This document shows positions 1-11,675 of a stretch of DNA of 64,000 nucleotides, one piece after another. This stretch comes from Buddleja alternifolia. Its lineage: Eukaryota; Streptophyta; Magnoliopsida; Lamiales; Scrophulariaceae. The stretch spans positions 22,030,195 through 22,094,194 of the forward strand of contig CM033394.1 of the NCBI GenBank assembly GCA_019426215.1, in the 5' to 3' direction. The first letter of the stretch is position 1; each line of letters begins with the position of its first letter. The notes under the pieces are model-generated. The model made no database searches and was not told where the DNA came from. It saw nothing but the letters and a program-made list of their open reading frames with translations. A program made the translations under genes and the position numbers.

Positions 1-1
1 C

Positions 2-1264
2 TCAGCACCCGTGATCTTAAAGCCACACACTGCAAGGTTATCAAATGAACAAAAGGTGAAAACTAATCTTTGTTATAATTGCAGGAAACCAGGGCACTAC
101 CAGGTAAATTGCCCTTATCCAAACGTATCCAAGCCCTCAAGGCAGGATTACTTGGATAGAAACCAATTCAGGAGTAACCTTCGGCAACAAGGTTTGTTAG
201 CGGAATCAGAACCAGCATCCGCACCTAAAGATTTAGAATCATCAGACGAAAGTAGTGATGATGATGAGCCATTAGATGACTCAGCGCTCATATTTCTCAT
301 GGCCAGAGATGATGAAGCGTCTCCTGAGGTAATCAATGAATTATCAATTCCTCTTTCTTATGATGAATTACTTGACAAAGTCAGAGAATATTACAATGAA
401 TGTCAAGAAGCTGCCAAAATATATCAAAATGATCTCATAATTATTTCATCACTCACTAAAGATAAAGTAACGCTCAGAGCAGAGTTGCGAATTCAGCAAC
501 AGTGCATTGAGAAAAACCAATCGCTTGAGAGTGAAGTTATTCAATTAAAAGGTGATCTTGATATAATAGTCAAGAGAGAAGCTGATCTGATGGCTAGACT
601 TGCCAAGTCAGAACAGCTCATCTCATCGTTGTCCAAAGCATCCAGAAAGCTCGACAATGTGACTGAAGTAACAAGGTTATTTGGAGAAAAGACCGGTTTA
701 GGATGCAATAAATTCGGTAAACAACCAAACAAACCTAATGTTACGGCAAACAACAAAGGAAAGGGTGTTTTCTTTGTTGAGAAAGGTTCACAAGGTCAAA
801 ATCAAAATGAACCAAGTGACAATGGTAAGAGGCCAAATGAGAAAGTCAAAGCTGACTCAGGCAAGGGTAAAACTAAGGCAAATGATTCACAAAGACGGGT
901 TAATCCAAACGCTCAAAAAGCTAAAGATAAGACTGACAACTGTGAATCAAGCGCTAAGCGTCCAGCACCAAAAGTGCAACCCAAGCCAGTGCCAAGGAAA
1001 TACCATCGTCAATATCCAAGACAGTCAAGATTATATTATCGATACTATGATGATTATGATTATGACTATGATTATGATTATCATTATAATCAAGGATATT
1101 ATTATACACCCAAAAAGCACACACAACACAATATGAAACCCAAAAAGGCCAATATTCCTACAATGAAGACTAGGCAAATCTGGGTTCCTAAAGTTCTAAT
1201 TCAAACTAACAATGTTACTAATGTTAAAGGACCCAAGCAACAATGGGTACCTAAACAGAAATAG
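2..1264 (+). CDS. SIRE-like copia gag, C-terminal part (cut by window start)
   Basis: This is the nucleocapsid half of a Ty1/copia Gag, which packages element RNA in cytoplasmic virus-like particles. The frame is open from the window edge to a TAG at 1262, so the N-terminal UBN2-type part lies outside. A CCHC zinc knuckle (CYNCRKPGHYQVNC) is at nt 71-112. It is followed by an acidic Ser/Asp stretch, a long heptad-like region (about residues 120-215), a Lys/Asn/Gly-rich basic region, and a Tyr-Asp repeat tract near nt 1045-1085. A second copy of the same protein lies at 52568-54779, where the knuckle carries a stop; here the knuckle is intact. Pol begins 15 nt further on in another frame. Whether that shift is natural or decay is unclear, because the two copies differ by one base in the junction. 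Confidence 0.9.
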   Translation, partial: SAPVILKPHTARLSNEQKVKTNLCYNCRKPGHYQVNCPYPNVSKPSRQDYLDRNQFRSNLRQQGLLAESEPASAPKDLESSDESSDDDEPLDDSALIFLMARDDEASPEVINELSIPLSYDELLDKVREYYNECQEAAKIYQNDLIIISSLTKDKVTLRAELRIQQQCIEKNQSLESEVIQLKGDLDIIVKREADLMARLAKSEQLISSLSKASRKLDNVTEVTRLFGEKTGLGCNKFGKQPNKPNVTANNKGKGVFFVEKGSQGQNQNEPSDNGKRPNEKVKADSGKGKTKANDSQRRVNPNAQKAKDKTDNCESSAKRPAPKVQPKPVPRKYHRQYPRQSRLYYRYYDDYDYDYDYDYHYNQGYYYTPKKHTQHNMKPKKANIPTMKTRQIWVPKVLIQTNNVTNVKGPKQQWVPKQK

Positions 1265-1278
1265 AACTTCCTTCTTGA

Positions 1279-1720
1279 GTGCAGGTACCTAGAGCTAGAG
1301 TCGATACATCTGTTTGGTACTTCGATAGTGGATCGTCAAGGCACATGACTGGTTCCAAGGATCTTCTGATCAACTATCGAGCTGCCAATGGTCCTCAGGT
1401 TGTATTTGGTGACAACTCCAAAGGTAAAACCAAAGGTATAGGTACTGTGCATAGGGGGACATCATGATAAGTGATGTTTATTTTGTTGAGGGTCTGAAGC
1501 ATAATTTATTAAGCATAAGTCAATTTTGTGATAAAGGCTTTGAAGTCATATTCTCAAGTGACTGTTGCTATATAAATGACGCTAAGACAAAGTCTACTAA
1601 ATTGAAAGGAAAAAGAACTAACAACGTATATTTGGTAGATTGGGGTTCAACACTTGATAACAACCCAACATGCTTTGTTGCTAAAAATGAATCTAAAAAG
1701 GTTGGTTATGGCATAGAAAA
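1279..1720 (+). pseudogene. copia pol, protease segment, frameshifted
   Basis: This is the aspartic protease that would cleave Gag-Pol. The active-site motif DSGSSRHMTG, the copia form of D-S/T-G, is encoded around nt 1326-1355. The reading frame stops at TGA near 1465 and resumes in the next frame at 1464 with the continuation VYFVEGLKHNLLSISQFC. It shifts again just before the [10 protein letters not shown] block near 1709. Two frameshifts inside about 250 nt mean this copy cannot make a full polyprotein by ordinary translation. The equivalent region of the second family member is interrupted after its DSG codons by a gypsy insertion at 54851. Confidence 0.85.
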
Positions 1721-3360
1721 ATGAACCACCTTAACTTTAAAACAATCTCTCAGCTTATAAGTCAAAATCTTGTAGAGGGATTACCAAATGGACCATTTCA
1801 CAAGGATCGCCTTTGTGACGCTTGTCAAATGGGTAAACAAGTTAAGTCATCGTTCAAGAGAAAACCTCATCTTTCTACCTCTAGAATACTTGAACTACTT
1901 CACATGGATCTGTTTGGACCTGTTCAAACAATCAGTGTAAGCGGTAAAAAGTATACTTTGGTGATAGTAGATGATTTCTCTCGATTTACTTGGGTGGAAT
2001 TTCTGTCATCCAAAGATGAAACATGTGACAAGTTAACAACGCTTATTCGACAACTTCAAACATTGAAAGATCTTAAAGTTGCGAGAATAAGAAGTGATCA
2101 CGGTACTGAATTTACTAACAAGGTTGTTGAGAAGTTTTGTGCAGAGAATGGAATACACCATGAGTATTCAGCTCCCAGAACTCCCCAACAAAATGGTGTT
2201 GCTGAGCGCCGGAACCGAACCCTTAAGGAAGCCGCTAGGACAATGTTAGCAGAATCCAAGCTTGCTCCTAGGTTTTGGGCCGAAGCGATCAACACTGCGT
2301 GTTACACTCAAAACCGTTGCATGATCAACAAACAGCATGGAAAAACTCCATATGAACTGTGGAAGGGACGTAAGCCAAATGTTTCATACTTTCACGTCTT
2401 TGGTTCTAAGTGCTTTATTCATAGTAATAGATCCCAAAGCCTAAAGACTTTTGATCCTAAAGCGGATGAGGGAATCTTTCTAGGCTACGCCAAGAATGGG
2501 AAGAATTTTCGCATCCTAAACAAGGGCAAATCGAAGGTTGAGGAATCTATTCATGTTGTTTTTGATGATGCTAACCAAGAACCGAGTAAGGTTCATATAA
2601 ATGATGTAGGAGTTGAAGATCTTTGTCATCAAGCGTCTAAGATCACTATTGATGAAGATACTGACGACGATGATGAGATCTCAGTGCCACCTCCTAAGAT
2701 TACTCGTGAGATTACTCTGGACAATTTTATAATAAATACCGATGATCATGAAGAGAGTGATCATCAAGAGCAAACAAGGAATTGTGAATTTGAAGCGCCT
2801 ACGCAAGAAGGTAGTCAAGCGTCTGATCCCCAAGCGCCTGTTCAATCTCTTAACCCCTTCCAACCAGACAGACTATGGCTGCGAGATCATCCACCAGAGC
2901 AAATTATTGGAGATAATGGAGCGCCTGTTAGAACTAGAGCCGCTACAATCAATGAGGCTATGTTCGCAAGCTTTCTATCTCAGATGGAACCTAAGAAAGT
3001 GGATGAAGCGCTAAGTGATCCAAGTTGGATTGAAGCCATGCAAGAAGAACTTAATCAATTTGAGCGTAGTAAGGTTTGGACACTAATACCAAGACCGACT
3101 CACCAAGGAGTCATTGGAACTAGATGGGTTTATAGAAACGAGATGGATGAGAACGACATTGTAATAAGAAACAAGGCCAGACTCGTCGCTCAAGGTTATT
3201 GCCAAGAAGAGGGCATTGACTTTGATGAGACATACGCTCCTGTCACCCGTCTTGAAGCAATCCGCATGTTTCTAGCATATGCAGCGTTTAACAAATTTAC
3301 AATGTATCAAATGGACGTGAAGAGTGCCTTCCTGAATGGTAAACTCCAAGAAAAGTATAT
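1706..3360 (+). pseudogene. copia pol, integrase and N-terminal reverse transcriptase
   Basis: One open frame holds the GAG-pre-integrase zinc block (H near nt 1712, H near 1724, C-DAC at about 1816-1827). It then holds the integrase core with its three acidic residues: D in LHMDLFGP (about nt 1903), D in RSDHGTEF (about 2095) and E in [10 protein letters not shown] (about 2205). An acidic linker follows, then the start of the copia reverse transcriptase ([44 protein letters not shown]). This order, integrase before reverse transcriptase, is diagnostic of Ty1/copia. The frame is lost near 3350, where one base appears to be missing before the EQPPGF block, and the ORF runs out of frame to a stop at 3418. 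Confidence 0.92.
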
Positions 3361-4515
3361 GTGGAGCAACCACCGGGATTCTTCAAATACCATGGTAAGA
3401 GTATGGTGTACAAGCTAGACAAAGCACTTTATGAGCTTAAGCAAGCACCCCGAGCATGGTATGACACTCTCTCTATCTTTCTTATTGGTAAAGGCTTTTC
3501 AAAAGGTAGCATTGATACAACGTTATTTAAAATTACTAATAACGAAGATATTCTCTTAGTCCAAATTTATGTCGATGATATCATTTTTGGCTCTACTAAC
3601 AAGCGTCTGTGTGAGAAATTTTTGAAAATGATGCAAGATCAATTTGAAATGAGCATGATGGGTGAATTAACTTTTTTCTTAGGATTACAAGTTAAACAAC
3701 TCCCTAATGGAATATTTATTAACCAAGCTAAATATACGAGAGACATGATTAAGAAATTTGGTATGGAAAATACATCATATTCAAAAATTCCAATGAGCCA
3801 AACGCTTAAGTTAGATAAAGATGAAAGAGGAAAGAAAGTTGATATCACTAATTATAGAGGTATCATTGGATCACTTCTTTATCTTACTGCTAGTAGACCT
3901 GATATCATGTTTTCGGTATGCATGTGTGCACGATTTCAAGCTGATCCTAAAGAGTCACACTTAATTGCTGCCAAGAAAATCCTTAAATACCTAAAAGGCA
4001 CACAAAATGTGGGCTTATGGTATCCTAGGGATTCTCCTTTTGAACTAATCGGTTACTCAGATGCAGATTTTGCAGGTTGCAAAATAGATCGTAAAAGTAC
4101 TAGTGGTACTTGTCAATTTCTAGGTGATAGGTTAGTTTCATGGCATAGCAAGAAACAACAATCCATAGCTACCTCCACAGCCGAAGCTGAGTATGTAGCT
4201 GCAGGAAGTTGTTGTGCACAAGTTTTATGGATGAGGCAACAACTTAGAGATTATGGAACAATCCTAGGTCCAACCCCCATTCTTTGTGATAACCAAAGCG
4301 CTCTAGCCATGACTCAAAACCCTGTTCTTCATTCCAGAACCAAACATATTGACATTAGATACCATTTCCTTCGTGACCATGTTCAAAAGAAAGATATCTC
4401 CATGCATTTTATTGGAACTGACAAACAATTGGCAGATATCTTCACCAAAGCACTCAACGAGCAACGCTTTCTCACTTTGAGAAGTGAACTAGGTATGATT
4501 GATTTAAACGCCTAA
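3358..4515 (+). pseudogene. copia pol, reverse transcriptase palm and RNase H
   Basis: This is the C-terminal part of Pol and is open to a TAA at 4513-4515. The reverse transcriptase catalytic YVDD is intact at nt 3568-3579. RNase H follows: YSDADFAG near 4053, the KSTSG block, a TAEAEY motif near 4183, CDNQSA near 4288, and the terminal DIFTKAL. The sequence resembles SIRE/Maximus-type copia elements, and the large extra ORF downstream fits that lineage. The domain is undamaged in itself, but it is separated from the upstream frame by the frameshift near 3350, so the element is defective as a whole. Confidence 0.92.
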
Positions 4516-4546
4516 TCATCAAGCATCATACTTTCTTAGACATACA

Positions 4547-4628
4547 ATTTAGGGGGAATCCACTTGGCTTATATCTAAAAGTTTTCTTTACAAAACAAAT
4601 GGTACAAGTTATCAAATTTAGGGGGAAC
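4547..4628 (+). promoter_or_regulatory. two internal polypurine-tract-like motifs
   Basis: The motif TTTAGGGGGAA occurs twice, near 4548-4558 and 4617-4627, just after the pol stop. It resembles the element's own 3' tract AAAAAGGGGGA at 9740-9750. Internal purine tracts are known to prime extra plus-strand synthesis in some retroelements; here this is inferred from sequence alone. Confidence 0.5.
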
Positions 4629-5340
4629 CTTAAAATTATACTTGAACCTAACTAAGCGTCAATGATCAAAAACTTTCAGATGCATGATCATCAACGCTCA
4701 GTATTCTTTTGTGACATATGTTGGACGCTAAACCATAAAAGGAATTTAGCTTTAAGCGTCCATATTGTCCCCAATAAGTGGCATTAAGCGTTGAAACTAT
4801 TCCATTCAACACTTAATATAAAAATGATTTTAAAAACTCATGCATAAAACCTTTTTTTTCACGCTTTTTGAAGTAGTGGATAGACTCAACAGTCTATTGT
4901 GTACTCTATCCACACACTTCTATCACATCAAACTGGCGGGTAATCAAAAACTTTTTCAAAATGACGGTTCAGAGATAGCACGTGTTTGTGTACGTGTCAG
5001 TGTACAAACGGGCGCGTGCGTTACACTCTGAAAATGCCAAACGTTTCTAAAACTTTAACTCGGATGTCAAATATTTATTTGAGAATTACCAAGTGTAACT
5101 TCTCTCTATTACGCAAAACTCGCGTCCGCGGTTAATGAATTCATGGCTGAGATTAAAATTCTTTACACGTGTGTTAATCCTACAGAGATAAGAGAACACA
5201 AGTTTCAAAAATTAACCTCTGTCTTTTAAAAACACAATTTGCAGAAACTTCATTTACTCATACTCAAACATCTCTGCAAATTTATTTTTCTCTCTCTCTT
5301 AAAAGCAAAAGCAAATCTCAGTTCATCTCTTTCACTAAAA
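4629..5340 (+). other. non-coding spacer between pol and env-like ORF
   Basis: About 0.7 kb with no convincing gene. It is dotted with AAGCGTC/GACGCTT-type words (for example 4654, 4725, 4754 and 4785). It contains a GC-rich, CACGTG-bearing stretch at about 4978-5022 ending in AAACGGGCGCGTGCG, which resembles the upstream part of the family LTR (10322-10350). The last ~100 nt are pyrimidine- and A-rich with CTCTCTCT, and lead into AAAAATGGC at 5337. That looks like an ordinary plant 5' leader, so a separate transcript for the next ORF is possible. Confidence 0.5.
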
Positions 5341-8300
5341 ATGGCACCAAAGAAATCCTCGTCTACTTCTGCCGAAGCTACCATCAAGGTTACTGAAGGC
5401 CTTGTCGTCGACTGGAAATTTTTGTATGAGCAACCTCAGATCAATCTAACAGATATGATGGATATGGTCGTCAAAGCTGGGCTCAAGTCATTCTTGACTC
5501 AATACTCGTATCTGTTTCCAACTGAAGTGGATATCTTCTGGAGGACTGCCAAACTCTCAGAGGACAAGAAGTCTATCTCTTGTCTAATTCCTCTATCCTC
5601 AAAGGAGCCTCCCAAGGAATTCACTCTGACTGCTGCCTCCATTGCCGAGAACTTTAAACTCCCAAATGAGGGTGAGGCACTGGATTCTATTACTTTAAAA
5701 CAGATCAAGGAAGCATGGACTACAATGAGTGCGTACGACAATGTACCCTACACTCAATATTTCGAAAAGAAAGACCTAGTGTCCAAATACCGGCTATTGG
5801 CTGATTTCTGCAGCAAGATCATAGAATGCCGAGTGGGAACCTTTGATAAGGTGAACCCAGTACAATTCCAAATGATGACTGCCATACTCTTGAACATCAA
5901 AATTAACTGAAGTGAGTACATTTTTGGAAGATTTCGGGACTGTTTAAGCGGAGCAAATAAACCATATGGGCTTGTCCTGAGTGACCTCTTATACAAATCA
6001 CAGTGTGTATATTCTTCTGGTCTTCCGTTGAATAAGACCAAGCTGCTGGGAAAAAGGATTTTGAACAATCTCTTCAATCCTCCCAAAATTGGTGGTGCTG
6101 CCAAACCACTATCTGAGCGTCTGGAAGTACGTCAAGCGTCCGATAAAGAAGCGGAGCGTCCAGTGCCAGAAGAAGCTGTGAAGCATCCCGCTGCAATCAA
6201 GAAAAGGGCTCCTAGGAAGCCCAAAGTTCAATTTGTCGCCTCCACTCAAAAGGATGATGAGGAAACTGATGAGGATGTAGAGGACAAGTTACCTCTCAAA
6301 AGAAGGAAGCTGGAAGGGATCATTAAACAAATAGACTTTGAAGAACCAGCTGTTGATCCTCCCGCTCCTCCGCCTAGACTCGTTGAAGGAGTCAACGTGA
6401 AGAAAATCTTCAAGCGTTTCAGGACTAGCAAGCGTCGAGCTGCTCCCGTTCCTGAAGAGCCTGAGGCTGTTGAGCCAAGCGCTCAAGTTGTTGTTGAGCC
6501 AAGCGCTCAAGTTACTGTTGAGCCAAGCGCTCAAAGTATTGCTGTTGAGACTAGTTCTCAGGGTAAGTTTATTTCTTCCCACAGCATCTCCTTTCCTACA
6601 TCTGTAGAAGATCCTGCTCTTATAGAGGATAGTTCCTTTCTTTCAGCTATAATTCCAGTTGTTGCTGAAGCATCAACTGATATCATCCTGGATGTTGACT
6701 TGAGCGAAGTCGTTACTATCGCTAAAGATGTTGCCGCAGAAGTTGCTGCAATTAAAGCTGAGGAACCTGCAACTACAGAGGTTCAGACTTCATCTCCTGT
6801 TAAGGCTATAACAGAGGCACGCTCAGAAGGTCAGAGCGATGCTGAAGACGTTCCAGCGCCTAGACACTTCTTCCAACTCGACCCGCTGACGACGATTGAT
6901 CATTCAATCAATTATATGCCCCCAGCGCTCGAAGAAGATTTCATTCCTGCAGGCTACAACGAAGAGAGATATATTGCTGCAGAGAATGATGTTGCTCGAT
7001 TGATTGATTTTGACAGTCAAATCAAAGCCATCATACAAGACAGACAAGGAGATCGAACTCCTAGATGTGCCATGGACATAGCATACTATCTGGATTATGG
7101 GCACAGCAAGCCAACCGGGTTCGCCCTACGGGATTACAGCATTCGTATGTATGAGCCTCTGCGTCCTAACTTTCTCAATCCTTCAGAGTCAGTCTTGAAC
7201 AGAGAAGGCTACACACACTTCCCTCAGACTGCTCATAGCCCTGAAAATATTGCATTAGTCCATCCACTTCGTCTGTGGAAGAATAAGGCTGCTCATGCCG
7301 GTGAGCGTCTCGAATCATTGACAGACTTGCTTCAGACTGAAGCTGATGCCTATTTTGACAGCGTCTGGAATGCTAACTATCAGCCTGATAGATATCGATT
7401 TGAAGCTATCAGAGATATTCATCTTGAAGGCATTCGCGCTATGGTGACTGCTGGCACAGACTTCTGCATAAATGAAGTTAACTGGGTTGAAGCGTATGTG
7501 GGACACAAGTATACCTTCTCAGAACTAGTTCAAGCTCCCCATCTTTTCGGCATAGGCATGCATGACAAGAAGCGTCAGTTCGCCAAGTATTGCCTCAAGC
7601 AGCGACAACAGAGAGTCGGACCTGTTCTCAAGCTCCCAATTGTTAGACATCAAATCGAACAGTGTCTGCGTCAAGAGCTTCACAGATTTTCCACTACTCC
7701 TCTTCTGTTCAACGCTCAAGCTTCTTCCAGTGGTACATCTGGCGTATTGTGCTTAAATTTTGCCCCAAGCCACTGTGAGGAAAACTTCAATCTGATGGTG
7801 AAGATTTTGACTCCTGTCTCCCTATTCGATAAGATCTTCACTGTCAATCTTAGATCTTGGAACGGCTCAGTAATCAGTCCATTCAAAGGATATCCACTGC
7901 TCCCTTCAATCCGCAGCGAGGTACTTGATCACTATGAGTTTGTCCTCTCCCTGCTTGAAAGGAATCAAGAGCTGGCTCAAGCACTTTATCCGTATCTTGA
8001 AGAGTACTATGCTGATTGTGTACCTGCACATCGGCGTCCTACGTCTCTTCCTTCTGACTGCTTGATTGGATTTTCCAGACAATACTGTCCAGATTCACTC
8101 TTCTCCATCGCTCAAGCGCCGTCCAAAGTTTTCCCCAATCATGTGCTTGATATCATTGGTCCAATGCACATCAGGGCCATTGATAGTCCTCTTCGCACAT
8201 TCATCTCCGGTACTTGTATTTCCAGAACCAGACTCACTGAACTCTTGGATTCTCCATCCACTTCATATGCCGACTTAGCAAACTGGAACTTCTGATTCGA

Positions 8301-9520
8301 TGACTTTCGTCAACCAGAGTCAACGCTTGAGGAAGCGCCTGATACATCAGCTGAAGCGTTCAAGTCTGCAGTTACAAGTATTCCAGCGTCTGCTGAAGAA
8401 CTCGTTCAAGCGTCTCCACCCGAGGATATTCCTGACGCTTCTGAACCTGTTACTGCTGATAGTGCTGAGGATCTGTCTCTTGTCATTCGAGGTACTGTTT
8501 TTGATCCAGCCTATCAAGTTTTGTTTGACTCTCTCAAACACTCATCAAGGTTCAAGCGACCGGCTCCTCAAGCGGTTCCTTCTGATGAGAGTCAATCTTT
8601 TGGTCCTTTGCTCAAATCCGTCTTGGAGAATATTAGCGCCCACGCCACTCAGAATGAAGAATCTCTCCATTGGATTAAAGACGATCTGGCAAAGATTGAA
8701 ACTCATGAGCACCCAACTTGCTCATATGTGTAGTTCAGCTCAAGCGGCTGTTGGTGAGTGCAAACAAGATTTTCAAGAAATGCATGATGCCACTCAAGCA
8801 ACCCAACTTGCCATGAAAGAAGAGCTTGAGAAGCACCTTGAAACCCTTGAGACCTCTATAAATGATGCTACCAGCGCCAAGCTTCTCGTTCTGCAGGAGC
8901 GCTTCGACAAGCGTCTGGATGACATCACAGATTCTATGTCTCAAATTGCTCATCAGGTCAGTTTACTCACAGATCATTTCTTAAAGTCTGATGATGGCAA
9001 TAAGGGGGAAAAGAAGAAGAAAGGAGAAAAGAGGAAAGCGTCTAGTGCAAAAGCTGAAGAGCCTCCATCTCCTAAGCGTCAAGTGCTTACTTCTACTTCT
9101 GCGTTTCGTCTTCCGACTTGGATAACTGCTCAAAGTACATCTGGAGCGCCCAGTAGTACGCTAAGGGATCCTCCTAGAGCGTTATATCCAAATCTACCAA
9201 TACCTACAAGAGCACTGCTTGAACAGTTTGACATCCCTCTTCAAAGAACGTCCATTCCAGAGCCTACAGATCCAAGAATCTTAGCTGAAGAGAGAAAGGT
9301 GACTGACTTTATCCACACTTTTCGAATCTGCCTAAGGTATATTGGTATTGACCCAACTGACTGGGACAATCATTTTACTGTCTTCAAGAAGAGACAACAA
9401 GAAGAAAACAAGCTTATAATCAACAAAGATCATGAAGCAATGATGATCTTGGAAGACAATCTGACTGAAGCTATCCGAGCTGAAATGACCAAGCGATACA
9501 GAGTCAGACCAAGACATTAA
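5341..9520 (+). pseudogene. SIRE-like 'env-like' extra ORF, broken by two stops and a frameshift
   Basis: I chose the ATG at 5341 (context AAAAATGGC, after a pyrimidine-rich leader). The same frame runs to 8733 with only two in-frame stops, TGA at 5908 (plausibly a former TGG) and TGA at 8293. Coding then moves to another frame between about 8700 and 8733 and ends at 9520. The N-terminal ~190 residues resemble the 'putative plant transposon protein' type. The middle is rich in Pro, Glu and Val and has a 24-nt tandem repeat (EPSAQV units, nt 6470-6541). A heptad-rich, coiled-coil-like segment lies at about 8790-8970, followed by a Lys-rich basic cluster at about 9000-9030. I see no signal peptide or clear membrane segment, so 'env-like' rests on position after pol only; function is unknown. 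Confidence 0.75.
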
Positions 9521-9753
9521 AAGCTTTCTGATCTTACCTTATCTATATTCTTGTCTCTTATATCTTCACTTGTTCAGTTGTAAAAATGCCTGTAATTCTC
9601 GATATATATAAAATGCATTTTTGAGCTGAAACATCTCGTTGAAGCGTAACTAACTTTAACTAACGTTATCTAATCAAACTAACTTTTACTTTTGGCTGTC
9701 TAACTCTTGAACTATAAAAGAGTAAGTATTGCCATCATCAAAAAGGGGGAAAT
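9521..9753 (+). promoter_or_regulatory. 3' non-coding region and polypurine tract
   Basis: An AT-rich stretch follows the env-like ORF. The tract AAAAAGGGGGA at 9740-9750 lies directly against the 3' LTR, which starts TGTTAGG at 9754. Plus-strand DNA synthesis would be primed here. Confidence 0.85.
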
Positions 9754-11296
9754 TGTTAGGAATTTCATGTTAGATGTTTTGATGATGACAATTAGGACTT
9801 TGTGTTAGACCCCAAAATATGTAAGTTTGATTTTAGTAGAAAATTTGTATAAGCCTTGAAGTTTTAGTTTTGTAATAGGCTTATTAGGCTTTGTTTTATT
9901 TTGCTTTAGATTATTAGGCTAAGTAGTCTTAGGCTGAGCGTCTGATAATTTCTGAGTGAGTTTATCAGTGGTAAAGTTCGAAGACTCAAGCGCCTGATTT
10001 CTGAAAGAAGATAAAAGTCTCCAAGCGTCCAATTGACCAGCTACATCAAGCGTTTCCTTATGGGACAGAAGTAATGTCACCTGAATTTATTTCTAAGTTC
10101 AAAAGGAGTTTAATGCAAATATTCCCGAAGCATTAAATTCCAACGGATATTTAATTCAAATGCATTAAATGCTGATAAGAGCATTAAATGTGATAAGCAC
10201 TTTCAGACGTACGGAGAAGCCACCCTATTGGACTGTCAACTATCTCAGACTGCAGCACCAACTTTTGTGCAGCAAATTTTCAGGAAAAAGGACAAAAGTT
10301 GTTCACTCGCGGAAGTGAGAGACACGCGCCTGTGCATGTGTCAAACGGGCACTTTCTCCAAGAATGTCTATAAATAGGACTTCAACAACAAGCCAAAGAG
10401 AGAATAATTAATCTTCAAGTCGAATTGCTGTTGCATTGAAGTCTCATTCCTTAAACTCTCAGAAAAGCCAGAATATTCAAGAAAAACATTCCCTTTGCTT
10501 TTCTTCAATCCTGAGACAGTCAACAAATATCTCAAACTTCTTTTCGAAGAAACCACTTTCCTACTGAGATATTTCCAAGTTGTTTGAACTTCATCGAAAT
10601 CAAACAAACCGCTTTAGAAAAACCCATCCAAGCCTCGCGATCTGTGTGAAGTCGAAGTTGGATACTTGCATCATTTCTGGGTGAAAGAAGCAAGGAGATT
10701 GAAGTGATTTGGAGCAAAAATCTGTGTGATCAAGGAGCTCAAGTCATCGACATCTATCTCTCCCTATTGTGTAGAAGATTCTGTGTGATTCTTTGAGAAT
10801 CACTTTAGTGGATTGCCTCCAAGTGTTCAAAGAGAAGAAGGACGTAGTTGGGATTACATCACCCAACGAACCTTACAAATATTGTGTTATTTACTTTTCA
10901 GTCAATCATATCATATCATATCATTGCATAAATTGACTAAGTAAAATACAATCAAACGCTAAGCAACTAAGAAACCTCTGGTGACGCTAAAGCTTTCAAA
11001 GGAAGACTAGAAAAATCATTCCGCTGTGCTAACACTGATTAAAGAACTGAACGCTTAATCCCACTCGGTTAAAGTATTCAAATCTTGAAGTCTAAGTTAA
11101 CTCTCTAAAAACAGTCTTCATCAGACGCTTAACCTAAGCGTCTATATTTCTAAGAAAACGCGCAGTCAAGCGTTCCCTTTTTAAGCGTCCAAAACCAGTT
11201 TAATACGAAATCTTTTTGAAGTCGAAAAAGACTTCAGGGTCTATTCAACCCCCCCCCCCCCTTCTAGACCCTTTCGTATGCCACGTGGGACCAACA
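9754..11296 (+). mobile_element. SIRE-like 3' LTR (copy A)
   Basis: A 1543-bp LTR running TGTTAGG...CCAACA. It matches the solo LTR at 20469-22039 and the 5' LTR at 50914-52452 along its whole length. A TATA box (TATAAATA) is at 10369-10376. Upstream of it is a GC-rich block with the small inverted repeat CACTCGCGGAAGTG. A run of 13 C lies near 11249, just before CTTCTAGACCC. The host bases after it are TAAAC; the matching duplication lies off the window. Confidence 0.92.
10369..10376 (+). promoter_or_regulatory. LTR TATA box
   Basis: TATAAATA is preceded by a GC-rich U3 and found at the same place in all three LTRs of the family (also 21117-21124 and 51593-51600). It is the likely core promoter of the retrotransposon transcript. 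Confidence 0.75.
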
Positions 11297-11675
11297 TAAA
11301 CTATGAGTGCAATAAAAATTTTTATGCATATTTATAAAAGCGGGTTGGGATTCCCTTTTCTTTAATATATGTATAATTACTCCCATGGGTTTAAATAATT
11401 CTATAAGAAAATAAAGGGACCAGACTGAAAATAAAGACAAAGCATATGTACTAAGAAAATAAATATGACCAGCCATGTGTCAATTTTTGCTTGGTTTTGG
11501 GCATTTAGACTTGGTCAAAAATAGTGGCTTGGTAGAGGGACTAAATTGCAATTTTGAGGGTGCTAGACACTTAAATTTTTTGTGTTTGATTGCTATACCC
11601 TTAATGCCTTATGCAAAATGTTGCTATTTACTTAATTTTCCCCATTAGCATCTAGTTTTTGTCATTGTAAATATG
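11297..11675. other. intergenic, no gene seen
   Basis: Ordinary AT-rich sequence between the copia 3' LTR and the Mutator-like element. It ends with the left 9-bp target duplication GTAAATATG (11667-11675). Nothing else could be supported here. Confidence 0.6.

Noticed and set aside
738..1136. 132-codon + frame inside gag, and its equivalent at 54337-54666
   Set aside because: Overlaps Gag in another frame. Its composition (Met/Ile runs over the Tyr-Asp tract) is an artefact of low-complexity DNA.
8300..8700. Open frame (+2) before the true C-terminal part of the env-like ORF
   Set aside because: The coding frame through 8733 is the one continuing from 5341. The +2 frame becomes coding-like only after about 8700-8733.
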